This document shows positions 17,662 to 25,028 of a DNA stretch of 64,000 bases, in pieces. Source of the DNA: Ferrimonas kyonanensis DSM 18153 (GTDB lineage Bacteria > Pseudomonadota > Gammaproteobacteria > Enterobacterales > Shewanellaceae). The notes below the pieces were generated by a model, which did not search any database, had not been told where the DNA came from, and worked only from the letters and a program-made list of their open reading frames with translations. Position 1 is the first letter of the stretch. The number at the start of each line of letters is the position of its first letter. The stretch is from NCBI RefSeq assembly GCF_000425405.1, contig NZ_AUDJ01000001.1, forward strand, positions 310,001 through 374,000, given 5' to 3'. A program made the position numbers and the translations under genes.

Positions 17662-19808
17662 TGTCTGGCAAGAGCGATAACAACCAAACGGCTTCAATGC
17701 TGGATTTTTCCGGTATTAAGCGAGTGCCAGTGATTCTCCAGGCCGAGGTCGCTGAGTGTGGTTTGGCCTGTTTGGCTATGGTTGCCAGTTTTCATGGCAA
17801 AAGGCTGGATTTAGCTGCAGTAAGAAAGCGGTTTTCAACCGGCCTTAAAGGGATGAACTTGCAACAAATGATCGAAGTGGCAGATTCGTTAGGTCTGGCG
17901 AGTCGAGCACTTAAATGCCCTCTGGAGGAGGCTGGTCACCTATCTTTACCCTGTGTCATCCACTGGGATATGAATCATTTTGTGGTGCTTACCAAAGTCA
18001 CTTCCAAGCACGTGATGGTCAATGATCCGGGAAAGGGACGGTGCCAGTATGGCCTGGATGAATTTGCGACTCACTTCACTGGCGTGGCACTGGAGCTGTC
18101 TCCGACTCAGAGTTTTATCCGTGAGGATGAGCGTCAAAGAATGCGGTTAGGGCAACTGTGGTCTAAATTGACCGGATTCAAATCTGCACTACTGGCACTT
18201 TTGGGTTTCTCTCTGTTGCTGCAGCTATTTTCTCTGGTGTCTCCCTATTACATGCAGTGGGTGGTCGACGAGGTATTGATCAGCCAAGATGTGGCACTAC
18301 TTAAAGTGCTGGCCTTGGGATTTGCCCTGATAGTCTTGATAACTGTCGCAACCACCGTCGCTCGCTCCTGGTTAGTCTTAAGGCTGTCCGCCTTATTCAA
18401 TATGCAATTGGGTGTGAATCTATTGCACCACCTATTGAGACTGCCGATGAGTTTCTTTGAGAAACGGCATATTGGTGATCTGGTTTCTCGATTTGGATCA
18501 TTGGCCAATGTCAGAGAGCGGATAACCAGCGGTCTGGTGGAGACGACAGTCGATGGCTTGATGTCCATTGCGGTATTGATCATGATGTTTATCTACAGCA
18601 TTAAGCTGACCGTGGTTGTCTTGATCGCCGTGGCATTGTATTACCTTCTTCGATTATCTCTGTATCGACCATTGCATAGAACCACCGAGGAGTCGATTCA
18701 AGCGAGTGCCAAAGAGCAAAGTAATTTTCTGGAAAATGTCAGGGGTATTCAGACAATTAAGCTTTTTACTCGGGAAGCTCAACGACAATCCCTTTGGCAA
18801 AACCAGTATGCGGATGTCATCAACGCCGACATTAGGTTGGGAAAATTAAAGATCGGATTTGAGTCATCGAGCAAGTTTCTGTTTGGAATTGAAAATATTG
18901 TCGTTGTTTACATTGCGGCCATGACCGTTATGGATGGAAAGATGACGGTTGGTATGGTGCTGGCTTTTATGGCCTATAAACAACAGTTAACAGAGCGAGC
19001 GACCAGTTTTCTTGAACAGTTGATCGAATTTCGCATATTGCGTCTACATTTGGACCGAATATCGGATATCGCCTTGCATGAACAAGAAAGCTGTCGAGAC
19101 GGTGATCAACTGCTGGAAGCACCTCACGGGCGATTGACTGTTGAGGGAGTGAGCTTCTCCTATGGAGATGCTGTTCCTGTTCTGCAGGAGGTATCTCTGG
19201 TCATTGAACCTGGAGAGTGTATTGCCATCGTTGGCGCATCGGGTGAGGGCAAGTCAACGTTGATGAAGTTGATGCTTGGATTACTGTCTCCTGTGAGTGG
19301 CCGAATTTGCTTGGATGGGGTGGACATCAATACTCTCGGGCTGACTCGTTATCGTCGTCAGATTGCCGCTGTGATGCAGAATGACACCCTTTTTTCCGGA
19401 AGTGTCGCTGACAACATCACCTTCTTCGATCCCGAACCAAATCTGTTGAAGATGCAGAAATGTGCCCAATTGGCGGCAATAGACAGTGAAATTCGGGGCT
19501 TTCCAATGGGCTATGACAGCCTTGTAGGAGATATGGGTAACCAGTTTTCCGGCGGTCAAATGCAGAGGATATTGCTGGCCCGAGCGCTGTATCAGGAGCC
19601 GAGTGTGTTGTTCTTGGATGAGGCCACCAGTCATCTGGACTTGGACAATGAAACTCAGATTAGTCAACAGATTAGCAAGCTGCCGATTACCAGAATAATT
19701 GTTGCCCATCGTCCTGAAACGATTCGTCATGCCGATCGTGTCTTTGCTCTGGAGTCAGGCAGGGTGCGGGACATCAATGTTGAGGAGGCGATCAGCACTA
19801 ATTCGTAG
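17661..19808 (+). CDS. Bacteriocin ABC exporter with N-terminal C39 peptidase (CvaB-like)
   Basis: A 715-residue peptidase-containing ABC transporter that cuts double-glycine leaders and exports the mature peptide. The C39 domain (about 20-145) has Gln27, catalytic Cys33 in AECGLACLAM, His106 in HWDMNHFVVL and Asp122 in VNDPGKG, so the protease looks active. The membrane domain spans about 165-440. The ATPase has Walker A GASGEGKST, signature FSGGQMQR, Walker B VLFLDEAT and the H-loop IVAHRPET. Its length matches CvaB/MchF exporters. The two double-glycine peptide genes lie immediately downstream and are the obvious substrates. It is translationally coupled to the adaptor gene. Confidence 0.95.
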   Translation: MSGKSDNNQTASMLDFSGIKRVPVILQAEVAECGLACLAMVASFHGKRLDLAAVRKRFSTGLKGMNLQQMIEVADSLGLASRALKCPLEEAGHLSLPCVIHWDMNHFVVLTKVTSKHVMVNDPGKGRCQYGLDEFATHFTGVALELSPTQSFIREDERQRMRLGQLWSKLTGFKSALLALLGFSLLLQLFSLVSPYYMQWVVDEVLISQDVALLKVLALGFALIVLITVATTVARSWLVLRLSALFNMQLGVNLLHHLLRLPMSFFEKRHIGDLVSRFGSLANVRERITSGLVETTVDGLMSIAVLIMMFIYSIKLTVVVLIAVALYYLLRLSLYRPLHRTTEESIQASAKEQSNFLENVRGIQTIKLFTREAQRQSLWQNQYADVINADIRLGKLKIGFESSSKFLFGIENIVVVYIAAMTVMDGKMTVGMVLAFMAYKQQLTERATSFLEQLIEFRILRLHLDRISDIALHEQESCRDGDQLLEAPHGRLTVEGVSFSYGDAVPVLQEVSLVIEPGECIAIVGASGEGKSTLMKLMLGLLSPVSGRICLDGVDINTLGLTRYRRQIAAVMQNDTLFSGSVADNITFFDPEPNLLKMQKCAQLAAIDSEIRGFPMGYDSLVGDMGNQFSGGQMQRILLARALYQEPSVLFLDEATSHLDLDNETQISQQISKLPITRIIVAHRPETIRHADRVFALESGRVRDINVEEAISTNS

Positions 19809-19819
19809 AAAGGAATTTG

Positions 19820-19888
19820 ATGCCGGAATACACAAGGCATTGGATCAAGGGCGGAATGTGTAGCCCTTGTCATCATGCAAGTTGCTGA
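19820..19888 (+). CDS. Possible 22-residue Cys/His-rich peptide
   Basis: A very short frame, MPEYTRHWIKGG followed by MCSPCHHASC, begins 11 bases after the exporter stop and has AGAAAGGA at good spacing. It contains a GG followed by a 10-residue Cys/His-rich tail, recalling a processed peptide, but the leader lacks the conserved L-x3-E-L-x2-V positions of the other two. It may be a real small peptide, a decayed remnant or chance. Confidence is low because only the ribosome site supports it. Confidence 0.25.
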   Translation: MPEYTRHWIKGGMCSPCHHASC

Positions 19889-19951
19889 TTTTGAGGCTAT
19901 GCTTTAAATCCGCACTTGCATAAACAGGGAACGTTAAATAAGGATGTTGTT

Positions 19952-20122
19952 ATGCAGGAATTGACAAATAGTGAATTGAATAATGTTGTTGGAGGTCACC
20001 CAATAATTGTTGTTGTTGGGTTTGTTGTACGTTCAACCATTTTCAGAAATGCAGTGAAAGGATCAATTACAGCCTTTTCGGCATATGCGGGCTATCGAGC
20101 TGTTGGAACACTTGAATTCTAA
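19952..20122 (+). CDS. Double-glycine bacteriocin precursor, peptide 1
   Basis: A 56-residue precursor. The leader MQELTNSELNNVVGG is exactly 15 residues and fits the double-glycine consensus at every key position: Leu -12, Glu -8, Leu -7, Val -4, Gly -2, Gly -1. Cleavage would leave a 41-residue, cysteine-free, cationic (about +3), hydrophobic peptide starting HPIIVVVGFVV and ending VGTLEF. It contains GxxxG-like motifs (GSITA, SAYAG) as in two-peptide class IIb bacteriocins. The ATG at 19952 has AGGA seven bases upstream; a longer frame from 19916 would bury the leader. It sits behind the C39 exporter and 9 bases before the second precursor. Sequence family not recognised. Confidence 0.85.
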   Translation: MQELTNSELNNVVGGHPIIVVVGFVVRSTIFRNAVKGSITAFSAYAGYRAVGTLEF

Positions 20123-20131
20123 GGATAGAAT

Positions 20132-20296
20132 ATGACTTTATTAAATGGAAATGAAATGTTGGAAGTTCAGGGGGGGAACCCTGTTGCTATTGCTCTTCTG
20201 GTTGTAGCTGCTCGTTACTATGGAAGAAAGGCAATTGGTATGTCTGTCGGTGCATTCGTTTCAGGCGGCATTGGCCGTTGGTTGAATACTAACTAG
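20132..20296 (+). CDS. Double-glycine bacteriocin precursor, peptide 2
   Basis: A 54-residue precursor starting 9 bases after peptide 1, with AAGGA ahead of the ATG. Its leader MTLLNGNEMLEVQGG is also 15 residues and matches the consensus: Leu -12, Glu -8, Met -7, Val -4, Gly -2, Gly -1. The predicted mature peptide has 39 residues, starts NPVAIALLVVAARYYG, ends GRWLNTN, has no cysteine and is about +4. A glycine-zipper run includes AxxxG (ARYYG), GxxxG (GMSVG), AxxxG (AFVSG) and GGIG, the helix-helix contact pattern of class IIb bacteriocin partners. The tandem arrangement, equal leaders and complementary helices suggest the two peptides act together on a target membrane. Confidence 0.85.
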   Translation: MTLLNGNEMLEVQGGNPVAIALLVVAARYYGRKAIGMSVGAFVSGGIGRWLNTN

Positions 20297-20301
20297 GAAG
20301 C

Positions 20302-20335
20302 AGTCAAATGTGGCTTTTTGCCACATTTGACTTTT
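20302..20335 (+). terminator. Strong stem-loop terminator/attenuator inside the bacteriocin operon
   Basis: A 12-bp perfect stem (AGTCAAATGTGG at 20302-20313 with CCACATTTGACT at 20321-20332) has a 7-base loop, followed by TTT. It stands 5 bases after the second peptide stop and directly before the ribosome site of the next gene. It should end most transcripts after the peptide genes and let a fraction read into the candidate immunity genes. Confidence 0.85.
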
Positions 20336-20347
20336 AAGGAACTGGAT

Positions 20348-20635
20348 ATGTTTTCTAGAGATTGCCCACATTGTAAATCCTCGATAGATTTTTCCTACAT
20401 CAAGAAGTTCGTGGATGACGAGCGTATTCCTTGCCCTCATTGCCACCGGGTTCTTAGGGTTAGCCCTGTCGCGTCTCTGATCAACAGTGTTTTTATCGGT
20501 TTGGTAGTTGGTGGAGCGCTGGGGCTGTTCACTGACATCCGAGTGGACTTTATAGTTGTCATTGGCGGACTGGTGACGGTATTTTTCCAGAAATACTTGG
20601 ATGTGTTTTTTTCATTGGTAGAAGATAAAAGCTGA
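20348..20635 (+). CDS. Zinc-ribbon small membrane protein A, candidate immunity protein
   Basis: A 95-residue protein with no recognised family. The N-terminal 35 residues hold CPHC at 6-9 and CPHC at 29-32, a C-x2-C-x19-C-x2-C zinc-ribbon pattern. Two hydrophobic segments follow (about 44-62 and 65-84, e.g. SVFIGLVVGGALGLF). The ATG at 20348 has AAGGA at 7-base spacing; a TTG frame further up lies inside the terminator loop. Its place directly after the peptide genes, small size and membrane segments fit an immunity protein, but no known immunity family is recognised. It shares the exact cysteine spacing with the next gene. Confidence 0.7.
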   Translation: MFSRDCPHCKSSIDFSYIKKFVDDERIPCPHCHRVLRVSPVASLINSVFIGLVVGGALGLFTDIRVDFIVVIGGLVTVFFQKYLDVFFSLVEDKS

Positions 20636-20645
20636 GGGGAAAAGG

Positions 20646-20954
20646 ATGAAACTTGGCCACTTGGAACGGTACTGCGGTAATTGTGGGCATCAATTTAGCA
20701 GGGAATTGCTGATGTCGTTGATTACAAAAAATAAGATTGACTGTGAACGATGCCGGTTTATTAATACCCCTGCAATCCTATCAGGAAACCTTGTTATATT
20801 ATTTGCGTTTTTTCCTTTTGTGTTTGGGCTATATTATTTTCTTGGATCTTGGAATAGCTATGTCTTGGATGCCATATCCTTTGGGGTTGGTTTTGCTCTA
20901 ATCAGGCTAAGTGCCCCCTTTTCCTCTCTGAAATCGTTCCCGCCGGAAGACTAG
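20646..20954 (+). CDS. Zinc-ribbon small membrane protein B, candidate immunity protein
   Basis: A 102-residue protein starting 10 bases after protein A, with GAGGGG upstream. It has CGNC at 10-13 and CERC at 33-36, the identical C-x2-C-x19-C-x2-C spacing, then two membrane segments (ILSGNLVILFAFFPFVFGL and a second near 73-90). It is therefore probably a diverged paralogue of protein A. Two related immunity-like genes next to two precursor peptides suggest either one per peptide or a joint complex. This is inference from context; function is unproven. Composition is AT-rich like the rest of the locus. Confidence 0.7.
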   Translation: MKLGHLERYCGNCGHQFSRELLMSLITKNKIDCERCRFINTPAILSGNLVILFAFFPFVFGLYYFLGSWNSYVLDAISFGVGFALIRLSAPFSSLKSFPPED

Positions 20955-20959
20955 GGAAG

Positions 20960-21184
20960 ATGACCTTTCCTAAAGGAAATGCCCCATCTTACGAAGCCTT
21001 ATTCTATTTCGCCCTATGGCTATTGATGTTTGCGGTTTTAGTGACATTACTGAGCGCCCTGGCGCTGTCTGAGTCGCCGAAGCTCGATGCTTCCTTGCTG
21101 GCGGGCGCATGGTTGTGTTCGGCGGCCAATGCGCTGTGGTTGCTGCTTAACCTGGAGTGGCTGTTGGGAAAGCCAAAGTCATAA
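20960..21184 (+). CDS. Small two-helix membrane protein at the end of the bacteriocin operon
   Basis: A 74-residue hydrophobic protein starting 5 bases after protein B, with AGGGAAG just ahead of the ATG. Two membrane segments are seen (about 13-34, ALFYFALWLLMFAVLVTLL, and 46-66, AGAWLCSAANALWLLLNLEW). It lacks the zinc-ribbon cysteines. Its codon use is GC-richer than the preceding genes, so it may be a native gene that the locus landed next to, or an additional immunity or accessory factor. Not recognised. Confidence 0.6.
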   Translation: MTFPKGNAPSYEALFYFALWLLMFAVLVTLLSALALSESPKLDASLLAGAWLCSAANALWLLLNLEWLLGKPKS

Positions 21185-21277
21185 CGGTAGCGGCATCGCC
21201 CCATCTGTTTTAGGAGTTAGCCCCAAGGCGGCGGAGTGTGTTTTAGCCGGCGGTTGTTCCCTGCCGAAGCGCAATGG

Positions 21278-21559
21278 CTATTGCCACTCACCTTGGGCCT
21301 GTTCATGGCGAATCACCTGATAGACGGCGATGTTGGCCATGGTCAGGTTGCGCACCAGTTCAGGAATGCACTGCATCGGCAGCTCACACTGGTAGCCGTG
21401 GGGCAGGGCGATGAGCTTGCGGCTGTGCTCGGGACCAAGAAAGTCGGTGAGAATGGTTTTGGCGGCGCCGTTGGATTCCGCTACTTCAAAGGTGACCCGG
21501 TAGAGATCGCTGGAGTAGTCTTTGGGAGTGCCCTGAATCTGGGTGTCGCTAGAACGCAT
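21278..21559 (-). CDS. Conserved hypothetical protein
   Basis: A 93-residue soluble protein of unknown function. Its start ATG at 21559 has AGGAAG at good spacing; the frame continues to 21712 without a better start. The text DLYRVTFEVAESNGAAKTIL and PELVRNLTMANIAVYQVIRH suggests a compact alpha/beta domain. No motif is recognised. It lies downstream of the Cys-rich hypothetical gene on the same strand, about 107 bases apart. I cannot assign a role. Confidence 0.6.
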   Translation of the reverse strand: MRSSDTQIQGTPKDYSSDLYRVTFEVAESNGAAKTILTDFLGPEHSRKLIALPHGYQCELPMQCIPELVRNLTMANIAVYQVIRHEQAQGEWQ

Positions 21560-21666
21560 GAGATCTTCCTGTGGTTGGCTGCTTTTGGCCAGCGTTGAGG
21601 CGCCATTATTGGCGTAACGGCCGCACAGTTCAATCTTGACATCTGGCCCGAGTTTGGGCGGGTGGC

Positions 21667-21930
21667 TTACACCACGCCGTTGCGTTTCAGGCCCCGATGA
21701 ACGTTGCGGCACAGCTTGCCCAGACGTGAAACGTCGCCCAGCTTAGGCACCTCACCCTGTTCCAGCCGGGTCTCCCAGTCACACAGTTCGGTGTCCACCA
21801 ACTCCAGCAGTTTTTTGGGGCAGCCAATGCACTTGCCGCCACACAACTCGGCTTCGGGCACGCCAAAAGGGAAGGCGTCCCGGGCCTGCTGAATCAGCTG
21901 TGTCATGGCGGTGTGGCAATCGGGTTTCAT
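21667..21930 (-). CDS. Conserved hypothetical protein with a Cys cluster
   Basis: An 87-residue protein of unknown function. A cluster CGGKCIGCPKK (three cysteines, with further cysteines at the N-terminus, in ELCDWE and near LCRNVH) suggests metal or iron-sulfur binding. The C-terminal half EQGEVPKLGDVSRLGKLCRN is helical. The start is uncertain: ATG 21930 and ATG 21906 are both in frame and neither has a strong ribosome site. It is located just downstream of uvrA on the same strand and may be cotranscribed with it. Confidence 0.55.
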   Translation of the reverse strand: MKPDCHTAMTQLIQQARDAFPFGVPEAELCGGKCIGCPKKLLELVDTELCDWETRLEQGEVPKLGDVSRLGKLCRNVHRGLKRNGVV

Positions 21931-22004
21931 ATCGTTGTTGGCGCTTAAACAAAGAGGCCCAGTCTGTCGCGACCGGGCCGGATGGGTCAAGGTTGGCGTT
22001 GCGG

Positions 22005-24830
22005 TCAGGCGAGCAGCGGCTTCAGGAAGCGGGCGGTGTGCGAGACCTTGTGCTTGGCCACCTGCTCGGGGGTGCCGGTAACCAGGATTTCACCGCCACC
22101 GGAGCCGCCCTCGGGGCCGAGGTCTACAATCCAGTCGGCGGTTTTGATCACATCCAGGTTGTGTTCAATTACCACCACGGTGTTGCCGTGATCGCGCAGT
22201 CGGTGCAGTACGTCCAGCAGCATCTGAATATCCTGGAAGTGCAGGCCGGTGGTGGGCTCGTCCAGAATGTACAGGGTCTTGCCGGTGTCACGCTTGGACA
22301 ACTCCCGCGCCAGCTTCACCCGCTGGGCTTCACCGCCAGAGAGGGTGGTGGCCGATTGGCCCAGGCGAATGTAAGACAGGCCCACATCCATCAGGGTTTG
22401 CAGCTTGCGGGCAATGGCCGGGACCGGGTCGAAGAACTGACGCGCCTCTTCGACGGTCATCTCCAGCACTTCATGAATGCTCTTGCCTTTGTAGTGCACT
22501 TCCAGCGTCTCGCGGTTGTAGCGCTTGCCCTTACACTGGTCGCACGGCACGTACACGTCTGGCAGGAAGTGCATCTCTACCTTGATCACGCCATCGCCCT
22601 GACAGGCTTCGCAGCGCCCGCCACGGACGTTAAACGAGAAGCGACCGGGCTTGTAGCCTCGGGCGCGGGATTCGTGAGTACCCGCAAACAACTCCCGAAT
22701 CGGAGTGAAGATGCCGGTGTAGGTGGCCGGGTTGGAGCGGGGGGTACGGCCAATGGGGCTCTGATCGATGTCCACCACCTTGTCGCAGTTATCCAGACCC
22801 TGGATGCTGGTGTAGGGGGCCGGTTCGTCGACGCTGGCGCCGTTGAGTTCGATGTGGGCCAGCTTGTAGAAGGTATCGTTGATCAGGGTTGACTTACCGG
22901 AGCCGGAGACGCCGGTAATGCAGGTCATCAGGCCGCAGGGAATGGTCAGGTCGACCCGCTTCAGGTTGTTGCCACTGGCCCCTTTGAGTTCAATGACGCT
23001 GTCTTTGTTGAATGCCACCCGTTGCTTAGGAATGGCGATCTGTTTCTTACCCGACAGGTATTGGCCGGTAAGTGAGTGCTCGCTATCACAAATGGCCTGG
23101 TAATCACCCTGAGCCACAACGGCACCGCCATGAACGCCGGCACCGGGGCCGATGTCGACAATGTGGTCGGCGGTGCGAATGGCGTCTTCGTCGTGCTCCA
23201 CCACAATCACCGTGTTGCCCAGATCCCGCAGGTGGGTCAGGGTGCCGAGCAGACGCTCGTTGTCACGCTGATGCAGGCCGATGGAGGGCTCGTCCAGTAC
23301 GTACATGACCCCCACCAGGCCGGCACCAATCTGGCTGGCCAGACGAATGCGCTGGGCTTCGCCGCCGGACAGGGTTTCTGCCGAGCGTGACAGCGTCAGG
23401 TAGTTGAGGCCTACGTTCACCAGGAAGCCGAGGCGGTCGCAAATCTCTTTCAGTACCTTCTCGGCAATCTGGGCGCGTTGCCCTTCGAGCTCAATGCTCT
23501 GGAACCACTCCAACGCCTGGCCGATGGACCATTCCGCCAGGATCGGCAGGTTGACCTCATTCACGAACACGTTGCGGGCTTCTTCCCGCAGCCGCGAACC
23601 ACCGCAGCTGCGGCAACTGGAGGTGCTGATGTACTTGGTCAGCTCCTCTCGCACCGAGTTAGACTCGGTGTCTTTGTAGCGGCGCTGCATGTTGTTGAGA
23701 ATGCCTTCGAACGGGTGGTTGCGAGTCACCACATCGCCCCGGTCGTTGACGTATTTAAAGGCGATGCTCTGGCGGCCAGAGCCGTTCAGCACTACGTCAC
23801 GGGCTTTCTTGGGCAGGTCTTCAAAGGGTTCATCCAGGTCAAACTTGTAGTGGTCGGCCAGGGATTTGAGCATCTGGTAGTAGTAGAAGTTGCGCTTGTC
23901 CCAGCCGCGAATGGCGCCGCCAGCCAGCGACAGTTCCGGGTTAGTGATCACTCGCTGCGGGTCGAAAAATTGCTGCACACCCAGGCCATCACAGGTGCCG
24001 CAGGCTCCGGCCGGGTTGTTAAAGGAGAAGATCCTCGGCTCCAGTTCACTCATGGCGTAGCCACAGAGTGGGCAGGCGAAGTTGGCCGAGAAGATCAGCG
24101 GTTCGGCATTGGCGTCGTCCATGCTGGCAACATGAACCACCCCCCCGGACAGCTCCAACGCGGTTTCAAAGGATTCCGCCAGTCGTTGGGCCAAATCGTC
24201 GCGAACCTTGAAGCGGTCTACCACCACTTCGATGTTGTGTTTTACGTGCAGGTCCAGCGGCGGTGGATCCGACAGGTCGCAGACCTCGCCGTCGATGCGG
24301 GCGCGAATGTAGCCCTGAGCCGCCAGCCCCTCCAGCAGCTTGGTGTGTTCGCCTTTACGGCCCTGAACCACCGGCGCCAGCAGCATCTGCTTGCTGCCTG
24401 CGGGCAGGGTCAGCACTTTGTCCACCATCTGGCTGACGGTCTGGGCGGCCAGCGGCTGGCCGTGGGTGGGGCAGCGGGGCTCGCCGACCCGGGCAAACAG
24501 CAGTCGCAGGTAGTCGTACACCTCGGTAATGGTGCCCACGGTGGAGCGAGGGTTGTGGGAGGTGGACTTTTGCTCGATGGAGATCGCTGGTGACAAGCCT
24601 TCGATGTGGTCGACGTCGGGCTTTTCCATCAGCGACAGAAACTGGCGGGCGTAGGCCGACAGGGATTCCACGTAGCGGCGTTGGCCTTCCGCATACAGGG
24701 TATCGAACGCCAGCGACGACTTGCCTGAGCCCGACAGCCCGGTGATCACAATCAGCTTGTCGCGGGGAAGGGTCAGGGAGATGTTTTTCAGGTTATGGGT
24801 GCGGGCGCCGCGGACGTCAATCTGATCCAT
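22005..24830 (-). CDS. uvrA: Excinuclease ABC subunit A
   Basis: The 941-residue damage-recognition ATPase of nucleotide excision repair. Two ABC modules are complete: Walker [12 protein letters not shown] and [11 protein letters not shown], with signatures [16 protein letters not shown] and [16 protein letters not shown]. Zinc modules are seen in [17 protein letters not shown] and [15 protein letters not shown]. Length and motifs match E. coli UvrA (940). The start ATG at 24830 gives [19 protein letters not shown], as in the family. It is divergent from yajR. I see no good CTG-N10-CAG LexA box in the intergenic region, so SOS control cannot be claimed. Confidence 0.98.
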   Translation of the reverse strand: MDQIDVRGARTHNLKNISLTLPRDKLIVITGLSGSGKSSLAFDTLYAEGQRRYVESLSAYARQFLSLMEKPDVDHIEGLSPAISIEQKSTSHNPRSTVGTITEVYDYLRLLFARVGEPRCPTHGQPLAAQTVSQMVDKVLTLPAGSKQMLLAPVVQGRKGEHTKLLEGLAAQGYIRARIDGEVCDLSDPPPLDLHVKHNIEVVVDRFKVRDDLAQRLAESFETALELSGGVVHVASMDDANAEPLIFSANFACPLCGYAMSELEPRIFSFNNPAGACGTCDGLGVQQFFDPQRVITNPELSLAGGAIRGWDKRNFYYYQMLKSLADHYKFDLDEPFEDLPKKARDVVLNGSGRQSIAFKYVNDRGDVVTRNHPFEGILNNMQRRYKDTESNSVREELTKYISTSSCRSCGGSRLREEARNVFVNEVNLPILAEWSIGQALEWFQSIELEGQRAQIAEKVLKEICDRLGFLVNVGLNYLTLSRSAETLSGGEAQRIRLASQIGAGLVGVMYVLDEPSIGLHQRDNERLLGTLTHLRDLGNTVIVVEHDEDAIRTADHIVDIGPGAGVHGGAVVAQGDYQAICDSEHSLTGQYLSGKKQIAIPKQRVAFNKDSVIELKGASGNNLKRVDLTIPCGLMTCITGVSGSGKSTLINDTFYKLAHIELNGASVDEPAPYTSIQGLDNCDKVVDIDQSPIGRTPRSNPATYTGIFTPIRELFAGTHESRARGYKPGRFSFNVRGGRCEACQGDGVIKVEMHFLPDVYVPCDQCKGKRYNRETLEVHYKGKSIHEVLEMTVEEARQFFDPVPAIARKLQTLMDVGLSYIRLGQSATTLSGGEAQRVKLARELSKRDTGKTLYILDEPTTGLHFQDIQMLLDVLHRLRDHGNTVVVIEHNLDVIKTADWIVDLGPEGGSGGGEILVTGTPEQVAKHKVSHTARFLKPLLA

Positions 24831-25028
24831 GATACTGCCAGAGTTAAAAACAATTTGATCAGTATCGCATAATCTTTATTGCTAAGGCACTTCCACAAAA
24901 TCGATGGTCTTAATCTGCATTGTAAAGTCCAGTTTAAGGGCGGCCACGGCGAACACCGGCACAGATTGACACTGTGCAGCGTGTTCAGCTCTGGTAAACT
25001 GTCGCCCCCGAAGCGCTCCAGTTAGAGG

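Noticed and set aside
20318-20347. Upstream TTG start for zinc-ribbon protein A
   Set aside because: It would begin inside the terminator loop, while ATG 20348 has a proper ribosome site at 7 bases.
24966-24995. Possible LexA (SOS) box upstream of uvrA/yajR
   Set aside because: The best candidate has CTG and CAG separated by 11 bases instead of 10 and lacks the AT-rich centre, so it is not a credible SOS box.
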